Shown one piece after another: positions 39,230 to 48,226 of a stretch of 64,000 nt of DNA; position 1 is the stretch's first letter, and every line of letters starts with the position of its first letter. Under the pieces are notes generated by a model that saw only the letters and a program-made list of their open reading frames with translations, ran no database searches and had not been told where the DNA came from. The stretch spans positions 124,001 through 188,000 of the forward strand of contig JADKBS010000005.1 of NCBI GenBank assembly GCA_016714985.1, written 5' to 3'. The translations under genes and the position numbers were made by a program. This DNA comes from Saprospiraceae bacterium (GTDB lineage Bacteria; Bacteroidota; Bacteroidia; Chitinophagales; Saprospiraceae).

Positions 39230-40319
39230 AGGACGGCCAGTTCCTCCATGGGCTTCAAGCCACTGGCAGGTGCCACCGATTATATCTATGATATCAACGG
39301 CAACATGACCACCGATCCGCACAAGGGCCTCACCATCACCTACAACCACCTGAATCTCCCAAAAACATTTAACTTTGGCGGTGGAAAGGTCATTGACATA
39401 CTCTATGATGCTGCGGGCAACAAGCTGAGGAAGACCATCATCGGCAGTGCCAGCAACTATACGCAAGAATACATCGGCGGCATCGAGTACAGGGGAACGG
39501 TACGGGAGGCCATCTACACCGCCGAGGGCAGGTACAACAGTGGCACCAGACGCTATGAGTACACGATAAAAGACCACCTCGGCAACGCTAGGATTTCCTT
39601 CACGGACGTGAACGCCAATGGTACAGTGGACTTCGCCACCGAGGTGCTGGCAGGAGAACCACCACTATTCCCTTCGGCTGAACTATGGGAACCGGAAGAA
39701 CGATGCGGCACTGGACAACAAGTACCAGTACAACGGGAAGGAAATCAATGACGATTTTGGGCTGAACTGGTACGAGTATGGGGCGAGGGGCCTCGACCGG
39801 GCCACCGGCAGGTGGTGGTCCGTTGACCCGATGGCCGAGCCCACGGCCAGCCACTCCACCTACCACTATGCGTACAACAACCCGGTGTCGTACATCGACA
39901 TGTTCGGGATGTGGCCCAAGGCTGCTGCAGCGGAAAAAGAAATGAACCCTGGGGAGAAATTGATGTGGATACAGACGTATGGGAGCTTGGGGGGAGGCTC
40001 CGGTGATTGTTGCGACCCATTTATGACTGCCATCCGAAATGCTGCCGTGGGTATTTTACTTAGGTGGGACATGATGGTCAAAGTCGGGATGTCAGACAGT
40101 CGAGACGGCTTGTTTAGGGACAACCCTGTCATTAATGACGTGACTACACCATTGAGTTCTGAAGGAAGGGAGTTCTATTATGACTTGCAAACTGCTGCGG
40201 GTTTTGCTGGGGTCTTGGCACCAATTTATGAGGCAACATATTATGGTGCCTCTACAGTAACAACGTTTACTGGCTTAGGAAGTGCTGCTACCGTTTCTGT
40301 CCCATCAAGGCTTGATTAA
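39230..40319 (+). pseudogene. Orphan RHS core fragment with third tip (start of tip 3)
   Basis: A truncated RHS core without signal peptide or N-terminal part. It starts within the YD repeats (YDINGNMTTDPHKGL) and runs to MFGMWPKAAAA as in gene 1. An extra G at about 39648 shifts the frame between 39248-39751 and 39618-40319, and the NHYYPFGLN motif is degraded to NHHYSLRLN. After 39,995 the sequence diverges into a new tip leading to the domain at 40401. Such orphan core-plus-tip cassettes are reservoirs for tip exchange in RHS loci. Confidence 0.75.
39290..39995 (+). repeat. Second copy of the RHS core segment at 27945-28665
   Basis: Nearly identical to the core end of RHS gene 1, 11 kb upstream and in direct orientation. 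Recombination between the two would delete or exchange the intervening genes and swap tip 1 for tip 3. Confidence 0.8.
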
Positions 40320-40400
40320 ATGCTGCTTCAACAGGCCTTCCAGCTAATTACAGTCAGTTGGGGTTGAATTTGAATACTTCATTTTCCAACGGCAGGCCAG

Positions 40401-40670
40401 ATGGCAGTTGCTCCAAGAACAATATCATCGATGTCTTCCCATTCTATTAACCAAGCGATTACTAGAGGATTTAGGACGTCAGACATTCTGAAAGTCGTCA
40501 GAGATGGCAACCCTGTATTCGCTTCAGGGAGATACGGACCCCAGTGGCGATATATGCTTAATGGCAACACTGTTGTTGTTAACGCGTCCAAAAATAGAGT
40601 AGTTACAATGTTTAGTAATTACAAAGGCACTAGGCTTGGCCTTGGAGCTGGAAGAATAAATCCTTTTTAA
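40401..40670 (+). CDS. Tip 3 toxin-like domain
   Basis: An 89-residue frame, MAVAPRTISSMSSHSINQAI..., with a compact domain: HSINQAITRGFRTSDILKVV, then GRYGPQWRYMLNGNTVVVN and RVVTMFSNYKG. The H...RG...DI...V start and the final strand pair resemble DUF4258/BECR-type RNase toxins, but I cannot confirm the family. It is the end of the orphan cassette; the part between 40319 and 40401 is coding in another frame (PANYSQLGLNLNTSFSNGRP), so one or two frameshifts separate it from the core. Its stop codon overlaps the start of the next gene by one base. Confidence 0.55.
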   Translation: MAVAPRTISSMSSHSINQAITRGFRTSDILKVVRDGNPVFASGRYGPQWRYMLNGNTVVVNASKNRVVTMFSNYKGTRLGLGAGRINPF

Positions 40671-40930
40671 TGGAATATAAAATTAATGAAATTTTAAGTA
40701 ATTGGGACCCAATTGGCGTTGGCCTGCCTTTGGCATTGAGTGAATATGAACAATATGTACTCAGGCTAAAACCCTACCTTGGTGATGAAATCAAGCTAAC
40801 CCATGCTTTAATCAACATGTTGATTGAGATGGGATTAGACTTTGACCCCAGTGATAGTAATCATCAAAAAGATGTCAATCAAGTCTTGGAAAAACTTTTA
40901 AAACTGGGAGAAAATCAACATGTTGCATGA
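40670..40930 (+). CDS. DUF1871-like candidate immunity protein for tip 3
   Basis: An 86-residue acidic protein beginning MEYKINEILSNWDPIGVG; the xxWDPIGV segment with a following helical domain resembles the DUF1871 family, members of which occur beside polymorphic toxins. Its ATG overlaps the tip 3 stop codon (TAATG), the tight coupling expected for toxin and immunity. No signal peptide, so it acts in the cytoplasm, consistent with a nuclease-type toxin. Confidence 0.65.
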   Translation: MEYKINEILSNWDPIGVGLPLALSEYEQYVLRLKPYLGDEIKLTHALINMLIEMGLDFDPSDSNHQKDVNQVLEKLLKLGENQHVA

Positions 40931-41051
40931 GTAGAGTTTATAGGGCTATTAACGTAAAATCAGAAATGCAAGAACCAGATTCAAGCAACGTTGGTTAGGT
41001 TGAACTTTTGTTTGATCGAAGGATTTGACTTTTCACGATGGATATTTCAAG

Positions 41052-41698
41052 ATGAAGAAACAAATCGCACTGTCATTTTTAGTGTCACTCATTCAATTTT
41101 CATATCCTTTTTCACAAGCAGCACCTTGGGGTTCACTTGAATTTGAAGCGTTTGCACAATTCAAAATGCCTGAAAATGTTGAGTTGATTGACTCCTCTAA
41201 TAGTATTGTTTACCTATCAAGGGACTACTTCCAAACTTTACAAGCAAGCAAGGCGAGGATTCCTAACTTAAAAGTAGCTGATGAATTTAGTTTGAACAAA
41301 TATTATGAAATCAGCATAGAATTGTTCAACAAGATCAATAGTCTGGATACTTTCAAGGTTGAAAAAATTATTGTGAATAGACTGTCCGGGAGAATTTTGA
41401 CTGGAAGGAAATCCGATGAAGGAGGGGCTGACCAAATTTTTAAAGCAATGATGTTTCTGTCAAAAACGATATGTACACATTCAGCAGCATCTATTTTGAT
41501 GATGCGGATGAACAATCAAAAAGTGAACGCTTTTTCAGTAATATTCGATTGACCTCCTCGCTTACATCGAAAAATCAATTCAATGCAAAATTATTGGAGA
41601 TTTTGAATTATAAAAGGATAGGAGCTACTGTTTTGCTGTTTGGAATTATGGGTTTTTGTATTTGGTATTTTTTTAAGAAAAAACAAAGAAGTCTTTAA
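41052..41698 (+). pseudogene. Secreted protein with C-terminal membrane anchor, one frameshift
   Basis: Starting at ATG 41052, the frame encodes a signal peptide (MKKQIALSFLVSLIQFSYPFSQA) and a domain beginning WGSLEFEAFAQFKMPENVEL. One missing A in the A5 run at 41462-41466 breaks it; adding an A joins SK|NDMYTFSS and continues to 41698. The joined product of about 215 residues ends in a transmembrane helix (IGATVLLFGIMGFCIWYFF) and a basic tail KKKQRSL. Function unknown. It follows the tip 3 immunity-like gene and may belong to the island's cargo. Confidence 0.6.
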
Positions 41699-42101
41699 AG
41701 GCAAGCCGCTTTATACCGTCAGGCAATGTTGCTGCCACCGGGCATCCTGGACGAATGCTACCCAGTTGCTACAAGTCTGATTATATCAGCCACTAAAAAA
41801 AGAACTTCTGTTCAGTTTGCAGATGAAAAGGCTATGCATGGGCGGGTTTACTGGCATTCCTTTTCAAAATGGCTTCGGAGTCACAAAAGGAACACGTACC
41901 AGTTTGCAAGTGCCGAGCCAAGCAAGTTGCAAACTTGCCCGAACCAAATGGGTGTGTGCGAGGCATCATGTCAGGGCATTTGTGAAGGAAGTTGGTAGAT
42001 TTGTGGGCGGGTTGAGGAAGATTTGACACAACGGGAGACTATCACTACTTTGTCCTTCAACTTGCTTTGACTTCAAGCTAAGTTCAACTAAACGCTGCAT
42101 C
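41699..42101. other. Gene-poor stretch
   Basis: About 400 bases. Several short frames exist (for example 41817-42026, 69 residues, rich in Arg and Lys), but none has a clear start, signal or known motif. It may be a degraded cassette remnant. I see no repeat or hairpin that stands out. Confidence 0.35.
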
Positions 42102-43363
42102 ATGACCTTGCAATCCACATTTTACCTTGTTATTGCCTTGCTGTTGCTTGGCACAACTACCAGCTACGCCCAAGACATTGAAGCTGCTGTATTGTTCAAG
42201 AACGGGGAAATGAAATCCGTAACCTTGAACAGGAAGGCTTTCACTACAGAGAACATGCTGGTCGCAAGTGACGATTCAAAACAGTTTCCATTGGCGGAGG
42301 TGTCCGAAGTATCGTCTGAAGGGAACCTGTTTGTGCCGATAAGGGTCATATTGAACATTAGGGGAACGCAACCGGGCGACAATGGCCAACTGCACAAACA
42401 TCTGGACACCTTGCTATTGCTTCAAAATATAATAAAGGGCAGCTTGAGCTTGTACTATTATATTGACCATGCCGAAAATGAGCACATATTTCTCCAGAAA
42501 GGCGCGCAGGTCAATGAACTCTACAGGGAAGCCTTTGATAGGAACGGGAAAAATGGCTACAAAGACTTGTACAAAGGCATACTCAAGGTTTACCTTGCGG
42601 ATTGCCCGACCCTGGGCAGCACCAACTACGACAAGGTTGCCTTTTCATTATTCGAGCTAAAGAAATTGGTCAAACAATACAACCAAGCCTGCGGGCAAAT
42701 TGAATTTGAATCCAAGCCTGTAAAGATTAAGTTGCACGGTGGCCTATTAGCTGGCTACATCCGACAAAAAACCACGTTCAATGGCGGCTACGAAATACTT
42801 GATTTTGGCAGCAAACAGATACAGTTGAACCGAGTGACGATGGGCTCTCCCATATTTGGTGCATTTCTTCATTTTCCGTTGGGTAGGACGCATGAAAAAC
42901 TGTACCTTGAATTGAAGCCCTATATTGCCACTTCGATGGGATTCTCTAATTCCAAAAACGCAATAGGTGTAGTTTTTGCCGACTCGGCGGATGTCAATTA
43001 TACCTTCAAGGCACATTACTACAATTTTGTGATGCAATTGAGGTACAATTTCATTTCTCGTGACACCAACAAAAGGTTTTACCTGTCAGGCGGGCTAGGG
43101 TTCCATGGAATATTGCAAACTTCAAAAAACTTGATTTCGGTGCGTCGGTACAATGGCAACGTCGAGCGCTTTTATGCTTATGATTGTTCAGCAAAGAAGA
43201 GTTGCCCAAGAGCATGTTGATTTTTCAAGGGAAAGCCGGAGTTCGGCTAAAGCGATTCGACTTAGGCTTGAGTTACAGTTTTAGTAATAGAGGAGGCCTT
43301 ACCGCCTTGCCCACGGAAAAGCATAGGGCTTTAGGCTTGGAATTGGGCTATTTTCTTTTTTAA
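42102..43363 (+). pseudogene. Outer-membrane beta-barrel protein, frameshifted near the C-terminus
   Basis: The frame from ATG 42102 has a signal peptide (MTLQSTFYLVIALLLLGTTTSYAQ) and a long N-terminal region with helical and strand parts, then barrel strands (KIKLHGGLLAGYIRQKT, GAFLHFPLGRTHEK, LYLELKPYIATSMGF). It stops at 43220. A one-base change near 43184-43186 restores the end, EELPKSMLIFQGKAGVRL ... LGLELGYFLF, terminating at 43363 with the C-terminal Phe of barrel proteins. Total about 420 residues. The N-terminal part resembles Bacteroidota outer-membrane proteins with a 'FKNGEMKSVTLNRKAF' type head. Function unknown. Confidence 0.65.
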
Positions 43364-43958
43364 CGGCCATAAATTGCCCCAGCTCCTTCAAGCACGGATC
43401 CAGCCGCCATCAAAAAAGCAAGCCATACGAAGTTAGGAACTTCACAAGCAGTGTAAGTGCCAAATGCAAAAGGATTTACCAAAGGAGGGAGGCCTATTAT
43501 GAAAAAGAAGAATACTTTCGCAACTATGTTGACACAGCCCGCTTGGCTCATGAGATACTTCTCGATCCATATTATTTGAAGGCGATAAAGGAATGTGGGA
43601 TACCGATAAAATAGATTCGCCCGTTCCTACAGCCCCTTGCACCCCAGATTCGATTGATTCTATTTTTTTGATTTCAGCTATAAGATAGACCCTGTCTGCC
43701 GACAGGCAGGGATATCAGATTTTAGATTTTGGACGCCCGAACCTAAGCATCTACCGTTTGGTTTTGGCAGCAAATCGGCATTCTTACTTCAAAAATCTGC
43801 CATTCAATCTTAAATCTTACGTCTGAAATCCCTGTCTGCCGACAGGCAGGTTATATCTGAAATCAATTCAATCGAGATTTTGTAGAACCAATCGCCTCTG
43901 CCTGCACCCTCCCAAGTAGTTGTGAAAAGCCCTAACTGACTGGCAGTGCAATCCCACC
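43364..43958. other. Intergenic region with an ambiguous ORF and repeats
   Basis: At 43364-43614 one plus-strand frame reads KRIYQRREAYYEKEEYFRNY ... KECGIPIK, protein-like in composition but without a start. The opposite strand has a 63-residue hydrophobic frame (43360-43551). I cannot decide between them. From 43,660 on there are mirrored GATTTCAG/CTGAAATC words and two palindromic CCTGTCTGCCGACAGGCAGG copies. Confidence 0.4.
43691..43850. repeat. Two copies of a 20-bp palindromic repeat
   Basis: CCTGTCTGCCGACAGGCAGG occurs at 43691-43710 and 43831-43850, each flanked by GATTTCAGAT-type words. The core CTGTCTGCCGACAGGCAG is nearly self-complementary. Similar units are widely dispersed in Bacteroidota intergenic DNA. 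Confidence 0.75.
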
Positions 43959-45500
43959 TTACCGCACCACCCCCACCGGCAACCGCCCATCGTATTTCCC
44001 CGTCAGCACGGGCGTCTGTGCCCCGGCGGTATAGCTGCTCACCTTGGATTTCACATAGCCGAACAGCTCGGTGATGTCCACGATTTTGTCCTTGTCCTTG
44101 TCGGCCTCGCCTTTCAGGCCCTTGATGAGGAAATGGCTGAAAATGCCGGAGCGCAGCCCGGTGTCCTCCAAGGAGACCTCGGCCCCCTTGCTCGACATAA
44201 AGAGCACCATGCCGCTTTCGCAATGGTCGAAAGCCTTGTAGTATTTGCTGAGCATGTCGCCAACGGCGGCATCCTTGGCGGCCAGCATTTCCGGGGCGAA
44301 CTGACCGCCGATGAGCGAGCCGGAGTGGCAGGCATCGCCCAGCACCAGTTTTTGTTTCGCCCTGCAATGCTCCAAAATATACCGTATTTCTGTATGTTCC
44401 AAGCGGTGGCTGTACCCATCGAAATCCACGGGCACAAATGCCCCTTCGATGCCGTGGCCGGAAAAGTAAAAGAGCACCACGTCGTTCTCGTCGGCCTGGC
44501 CGAAGGTGGTTCGGAGGGCATCGAGGAGGTTGTTACGGGTGGCGTTGTCGTCCACGAGCACCTGCACTTGGTCATCGGGTAGGGCACCGCCTTCGGGGCT
44601 TTTCAAAAAGGCATAGAACTGGTAGGCATCGTCGTCGGTGTAGCGGAGCTGGGGCATGTGGGCATAGTTGGCCACGCCGGCCACCACGGCCCAGACCTTC
44701 ACCTTTGGGTCGAAGGCCGGGGCTTCCTCATCCAGCGCATCGTTTTTTGTGGCCGTCAAAACAGCGGTGTCATCACCTGCGGCCGTGCTGCTCCTCGACT
44801 TGCCGTTCACCCATTCCCCGCTTGCCGACCGCCCGTTTTCATCGTAAAAAACGCCCTTGCCATGCTTCTGGTTATCCTGCCAGCCCCCAGCGAAGCGGGA
44901 ACCGTTTTTATAGAACATGGTGCCCTGGCCGTTGAAGCGGCCCAGCCGGAACTGCCCCTCGTACCGGTCGCCCGTGTGGAAGGAATAGGTGCCGAGGCCC
45001 TCCGGCTGGTTGGCTGCCCAGTCGCCATCGTATTTATCGCCGTTTGCGTAGCGCATGATGCCCTTCCCATGAAACTGACTCCGCTGGAACTGGCCAAAAT
45101 ATTCGTGGCCCTCCGTGAAGACGAACTTGCCCTCGCCGTGCTGCCAGTTGTCTTCCCAGTGGCCGATGTACTTGTTCCCGTTGGCACAGTAGAGAATCCC
45201 CTTGCCATTGGGCTTTCCCTCGCTGAAATCGCCGATGTATTTGTTGCCATTGGGGTACTGGTAGGTGCCGTAGCCATTGCGGCAGTCGCCGCTCACGCAA
45301 CCCATCATGGTAGATAAGGGTTGATGAGGGTTTATTAAGGTTTGATAAGGGTTGATAGGGGTTGATAGGGGTTGATATTGGCCCTCATCAACCCTTATCA
45401 ACCTATATAAACCCCTATCAACCAAACCTCCAGCATGGACCGAATCTTGAAAAAACAGGGAAAGCCCGATCATCACTGCGCATTGCATTACATTCCTCAT
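43959..45500 (-). CDS. MORN-repeat caspase-like peptidase (C14)
   Basis: A 513-residue protein. The N-terminus (MRNVMQCAVMIGLSLFFQDSVHA) looks like a signal peptide. Seven 23-residue MORN repeats follow (about 71-230; for example GYGTYQYPNGNKYIGDF and GKGIMRYANGDKYDGDW), then a caspase/metacaspase p20-like domain from about 267. The dyad is present: FYFSGHG with His349 and LGDACHSGS with Cys391, so it should be an active cysteine peptidase, probably Lys/Arg- or Asp-specific. Residues 26-64 (PLSTPINPYQTLINPHQPLS) are encoded by an intergenic-type repeat at 45309-45425. A start at MMGC (residue 65) would avoid it but lose the signal. Export and function are inferred. Confidence 0.85.
   Translation of the reverse strand: MRNVMQCAVMIGLSLFFQDSVHAGGLVDRGLYRLIRVDEGQYQPLSTPINPYQTLINPHQPLSTMMGCVSGDCRNGYGTYQYPNGNKYIGDFSEGKPNGKGILYCANGNKYIGHWEDNWQHGEGKFVFTEGHEYFGQFQRSQFHGKGIMRYANGDKYDGDWAANQPEGLGTYSFHTGDRYEGQFRLGRFNGQGTMFYKNGSRFAGGWQDNQKHGKGVFYDENGRSASGEWVNGKSRSSTAAGDDTAVLTATKNDALDEEAPAFDPKVKVWAVVAGVANYAHMPQLRYTDDDAYQFYAFLKSPEGGALPDDQVQVLVDDNATRNNLLDALRTTFGQADENDVVLFYFSGHGIEGAFVPVDFDGYSHRLEHTEIRYILEHCRAKQKLVLGDACHSGSLIGGQFAPEMLAAKDAAVGDMLSKYYKAFDHCESGMVLFMSSKGAEVSLEDTGLRSGIFSHFLIKGLKGEADKDKDKIVDITELFGYVKSKVSSYTAGAQTPVLTGKYDGRLPVGVVR
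45309..45425. repeat. Mirrored GGGTTGATA/TATCAACCC-word repeat within the caspase frame
   Basis: GATAAGGGTTGATGAGGG... words (45309-45375) are mirrored by CCCTCATCAACCCTTATCAACC...CCCCTATCAACC (45380-45425). The array lies between the signal peptide and first MORN repeat of the caspase gene and keeps the frame open. Confidence 0.7.
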
Positions 45501-45918
45501 TGTTCTGGGTTTTTATTTTTTGAAAAAAAGCAGGTACAGAACTGTAAGCTTGTTGCATGCAGGTATCAAGGAATTGTTGGCTGGTGAAACTTGGTAAGGT
45601 AGGGTGGCGGTTCTGTGGTTTGTTTTGAAGACGAGCATCAAACGTCAAGGTAGGCAGGGCTTATTTTATTATAAAAATCTTTTAGGAAAAAAATCACGTT
45701 TGGCGGGATGTTGCAAGCGGTGTGCTAATTATACCGCTGGCCGTTAGATTTTGGCCATTTGCTTTTGGCCAACAGCCAATGGCCAACGGCCAACAGCAAT
45801 TTCAAATGGACAAAACCTGGCGCTTCAAAGTATAAAAGGTTTGGCTACATTTGCTGCCGACCTATGGGTTCTGGCCCTTATATCGCAATCGTTTTTTATG
45901 AGCAAAAAATTACACTTT
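45501..45918. other. Divergent intergenic region between caspase and DUF4920 genes
   Basis: About 420 bases without a convincing gene. At 45738-45800 GGCCGTTAGATTTTGGCCATTTGC is mirrored by GGCCAACAGCCAATGGCCAACGGCC, another word-type repeat. The open frame running in from 45751 toward the DUF4920 gene is repeat DNA and not used as a start. Confidence 0.5.
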
Positions 45919-46416
45919 ATGCAAAAAACATCATTTTTCCTAGCCATTTTATCTTTGTTCCTTTTTGCATGTGGCGGCGAACCACCTGCCGATACCACCG
46001 CCCAAACTGGCCAGCCACAGACTTTTGGCGACGCCATCACCGAAGATGGCGCCGTGACCATGCCCGAAATGGCCGCCAAGATGCAAGGTGTTGACTCCCT
46101 CCCGATTAAAGTGCGGGGCAAAGTCGAGTCCGTCTGCCAGGTGAAGGGTTGTTGGGTGAACGTCCAAGACCCCCAAGTGGGCGAGATGTTTGTCAAGTTC
46201 AAGGACTACGCCTTTTTCTTGCCAAAGGACATTGCCGGGCGGGAGGTCGTAATGGAGGGCTATGCCTTCCGTGACACCACATCGGTGGAAGACCTCAAGC
46301 ACTATGCCGAGGACGAAGGCAAGTCGCAAGCCGAAATTGATGCCATCACACAGCCCAAAGAGGAACTTAAGTTCTTGGCGAGCGGGGTAGTTCTGCTTCC
46401 TGCAAATAATAAGTGA
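45919..46416 (+). CDS. DUF4920-domain lipoprotein
   Basis: Start at ATG 45919 gives MQKTSFFLAILSLFLFAC, a lipoprotein signal with lipobox LFAC. The mature protein of about 147 residues contains the DUF4920 domain: VRGKVESVCQVKGCWVNVQD with the paired cysteines, and AFRDTTSVEDLKHYAEDEG. Related proteins bind or are thought to handle metal; the Cys-x(3)-Cys arrangement could ligate it, but this is inference. An upstream in-frame ATG at 45898 is possible but weaker. Confidence 0.85.
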   Translation: MQKTSFFLAILSLFLFACGGEPPADTTAQTGQPQTFGDAITEDGAVTMPEMAAKMQGVDSLPIKVRGKVESVCQVKGCWVNVQDPQVGEMFVKFKDYAFFLPKDIAGREVVMEGYAFRDTTSVEDLKHYAEDEGKSQAEIDAITQPKEELKFLASGVVLLPANNK

Positions 46417-46530
46417 GAAAAGTGAGAGGGTGAGAGGGGTGAGAGGAGTGAGGAAGTGAGCCATGAAAACGCTCACCCTCCCACCTCTCTTACCCCTCTC
46501 ACTCTCTCACCCTCTCACTTTCTCACTATC
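46417..46530. repeat. Mirrored GTGAGAGG/CCTCTCAC-word repeat
   Basis: GTGAGAAAAGTGAGAGGGTGAGAGGGGTGAGAGG words are followed by the complementary CTCACCCTCCCACCTCTCTTACCCCTCTCACTCTCTC run. It fills the gap between the DUF4920 gene and the exonuclease. The same words occur at 62840-62950. Confidence 0.7.
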
Positions 46531-46535
46531 TAATC

Positions 46536-47361
46536 ATGCAATTCAACCTTAAAAAAGAACCTCTGTTTTTTTGACATCGAGTCAACCGGACTGAACGTCA
46601 TCCGGGACCGAATCATCCAGATTGCCATCATCAAATACCACAAAGATGGCCGGGAACCGTCGGAACTGGAAATGCTCGTCAACCCGGGCATCCCCATCGG
46701 GGCAGAAGCGATGAGTGTTCACGGCATCACACCAAAGGACGTGGCCAACAAGCCCACCTTTGACAGGGTTGCGCAGCAACTCTACGATTTTATTGGCGAT
46801 GCCGACTTGGCGGGCTACAATATCAGCCGCTTTGACCTGCCCCTGCTCATGGAGGAGTTCGCAAGGGTGGGGCTTAATTTCGACCCCGACAAGCGCCGCC
46901 TCGTGGACGTTCAGCGTATTTTCTATAAAATGGAACCCCGCAATCTCAAGGCGGCGCTCCGTTTTTACTGTGGCAAGGAGATGGAAGACGCCCACGATGC
47001 CATGGCTGACGTGCGGGCAACGATTGACGTTTTCAAGGGCCAGCTCGAACGCTACGAAGGTGTTGACCACCTCGACGACGATGGCAACACGACGCCCGCT
47101 CCCATCGTAAACAATATGCAGTCGCTCCACGACTTTACGCAGGACACCAAGAACATTGACGTGACCAACCGCCTCAAGTACAACGAGCATGGTGAAATCG
47201 TCTTCAATTTCGGGAAGTACACAGGCGTACCTGTGCTGAAAGTGTTCGAAATGGAGCCTAACTACGGCAATTGGATTTTGAGCAAAGAGTTCGGTGTTCA
47301 GGTCAAGAACATTATCCGCAGCCTGATGAAGGAACACGAGCAACGGAAGAAGGCGGGGTAA
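46536..47361 (+). pseudogene. DnaQ-like 3'-5' exonuclease, frameshifted in a T7 run
   Basis: The start MQFNLKKEPLFF at ATG 46536 runs into TGA after 12 codons. Removing one T from T7 at 46566-46572 gives FFDIESTGLNVIRDRIIQIA, the ExoI motif (D-x-E), and the frame continues to 47361. Joined length is about 274 residues. ExoII-type YNISRFDLPLL and ExoIII-type HDAMADVRATIDVF (DEDDh class) are also present. A C-terminal module, FNFGKYTGVPVLKVFEMEP ... WILSKEF, is shared with Bacteroidota proteins of this type. It probably acts in repair or RNA/DNA end processing rather than as the replicase proofreader, which cannot be told from sequence. One base would repair it, so the gene is probably functional. 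Confidence 0.8.
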
Positions 47362-47460
47362 CGGTTGACTATTGACGGCCAACGGTTGACGATTGACGGT
47401 GGACGCCAAGCCGAATCACGAATCACGAATCACCAATCACCAATCACCAATCACAACTCA
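47362..47460. repeat. Word repeat: TTGACGATTGACGG and CGAATCACCAATCAC
   Basis: TTGACTATTGACGGCCAACGGTTGACGATTGACGG is followed by GAATCACGAATCACGAATCACCAATCACCAATCACC. Direct rather than strictly mirrored; it ends at the PPK2 start codon. Confidence 0.55.
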
Positions 47461-48196
47461 ATGATTGATCTTTCAAAAGTAGCAACCACCCCTCCAAAGG
47501 GCACCGATAAGGGCGACATCAAAGACCTTACGGCAAAATATTGCGAGCGCATCGGCGAGCTGAACGAAATTATGCGGGCGCAGCAGAAGCACTCCTTGCT
47601 CATCATCCTTCCAAGGCATGGATGCCAGCGGCAAGGACGGCGCTGCCAAGAACGTGTTCAAGGACTGTACGCCGTTCAACCTGAGCGTTTATGCTTTCAA
47701 AAAGCCCACCCCCATCGAGTTTGCGCACGATTTCCTTTGGCGGGTACACCAACAGGTGCCGACCAAAGGCGACATCAAGGTTTTCAACCGCTCCCATTAT
47801 GAAGACATCCTTATTCAGCGAGTGCATGGTTGGATTGACGAAGAGCGGGTGCACAAACGCATGGCCGCCATCAATGCATTTGAAGAAATGCTGGTTTTTG
47901 ACAACCATACAACCGTTCTCAAGTTTTGCTTGCACATTTCCAAGGACGAGCAGCAAAAGCAGTTGCAGCAGCGCATTGACGAACCGGAGAAACGCTGGAA
48001 GCACAATGACAACGACTGGAAGGAGCGGGATCATTGGGACGAGTACATGCGCTGCTACTCCGATGCCATCAACTGGAGCACCATCCCTTGGACGATAGTG
48101 CCCGTGGATGAACGCTGGTATCGGGACTACATCATTTCGAAGAAAGTCTGCGAAACGATGGAGGCGATGGACTTGGCCTATCCGCAACCCACTTGA
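47461..48196 (+). pseudogene. ppk2: Polyphosphate kinase 2 (PPK2), frameshifted by one C
   Basis: The frame begins at ATG 47461 (MIDLSKVATTPPKG). At 47611-47612 an extra C breaks the Walker A motif; with one C removed it reads LQGMDASGKDGAAKNVF and continues to 48196 with LWRVHQQVPTKGDIKVFNRSHYED, the lid module, and WTIVPVDERWYRDYIIS. The joined product is about 244 residues, in the normal class I PPK2 range. The enzyme transfers phosphate between polyphosphate and nucleotides (GDP/ADP or NMP). A single homopolymer-type change suggests the gene is functional. Confidence 0.88.
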
Positions 48197-48226
48197 TTTT
48201 CTAAAATTTTTGAATATCAACCTGTT

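Noticed and set aside
44438..45317. Plus-strand frames opposite the MORN-caspase gene
   Set aside because: They are antisense shadows of the MORN repeats (periodic LPxxxVxxVxxPLA-like translation) and lack known domains.
45751..45918. N-terminal extension of the DUF4920 protein
   Set aside because: It encodes repeat words and sits before an obvious lipoprotein signal.
47362..47460. Short array of AATCAC units as CRISPR or iteron origin
   Set aside because: Units are 7-9 bases without spacers and match the other word-type intergenic repeats. No replication gene is adjacent.
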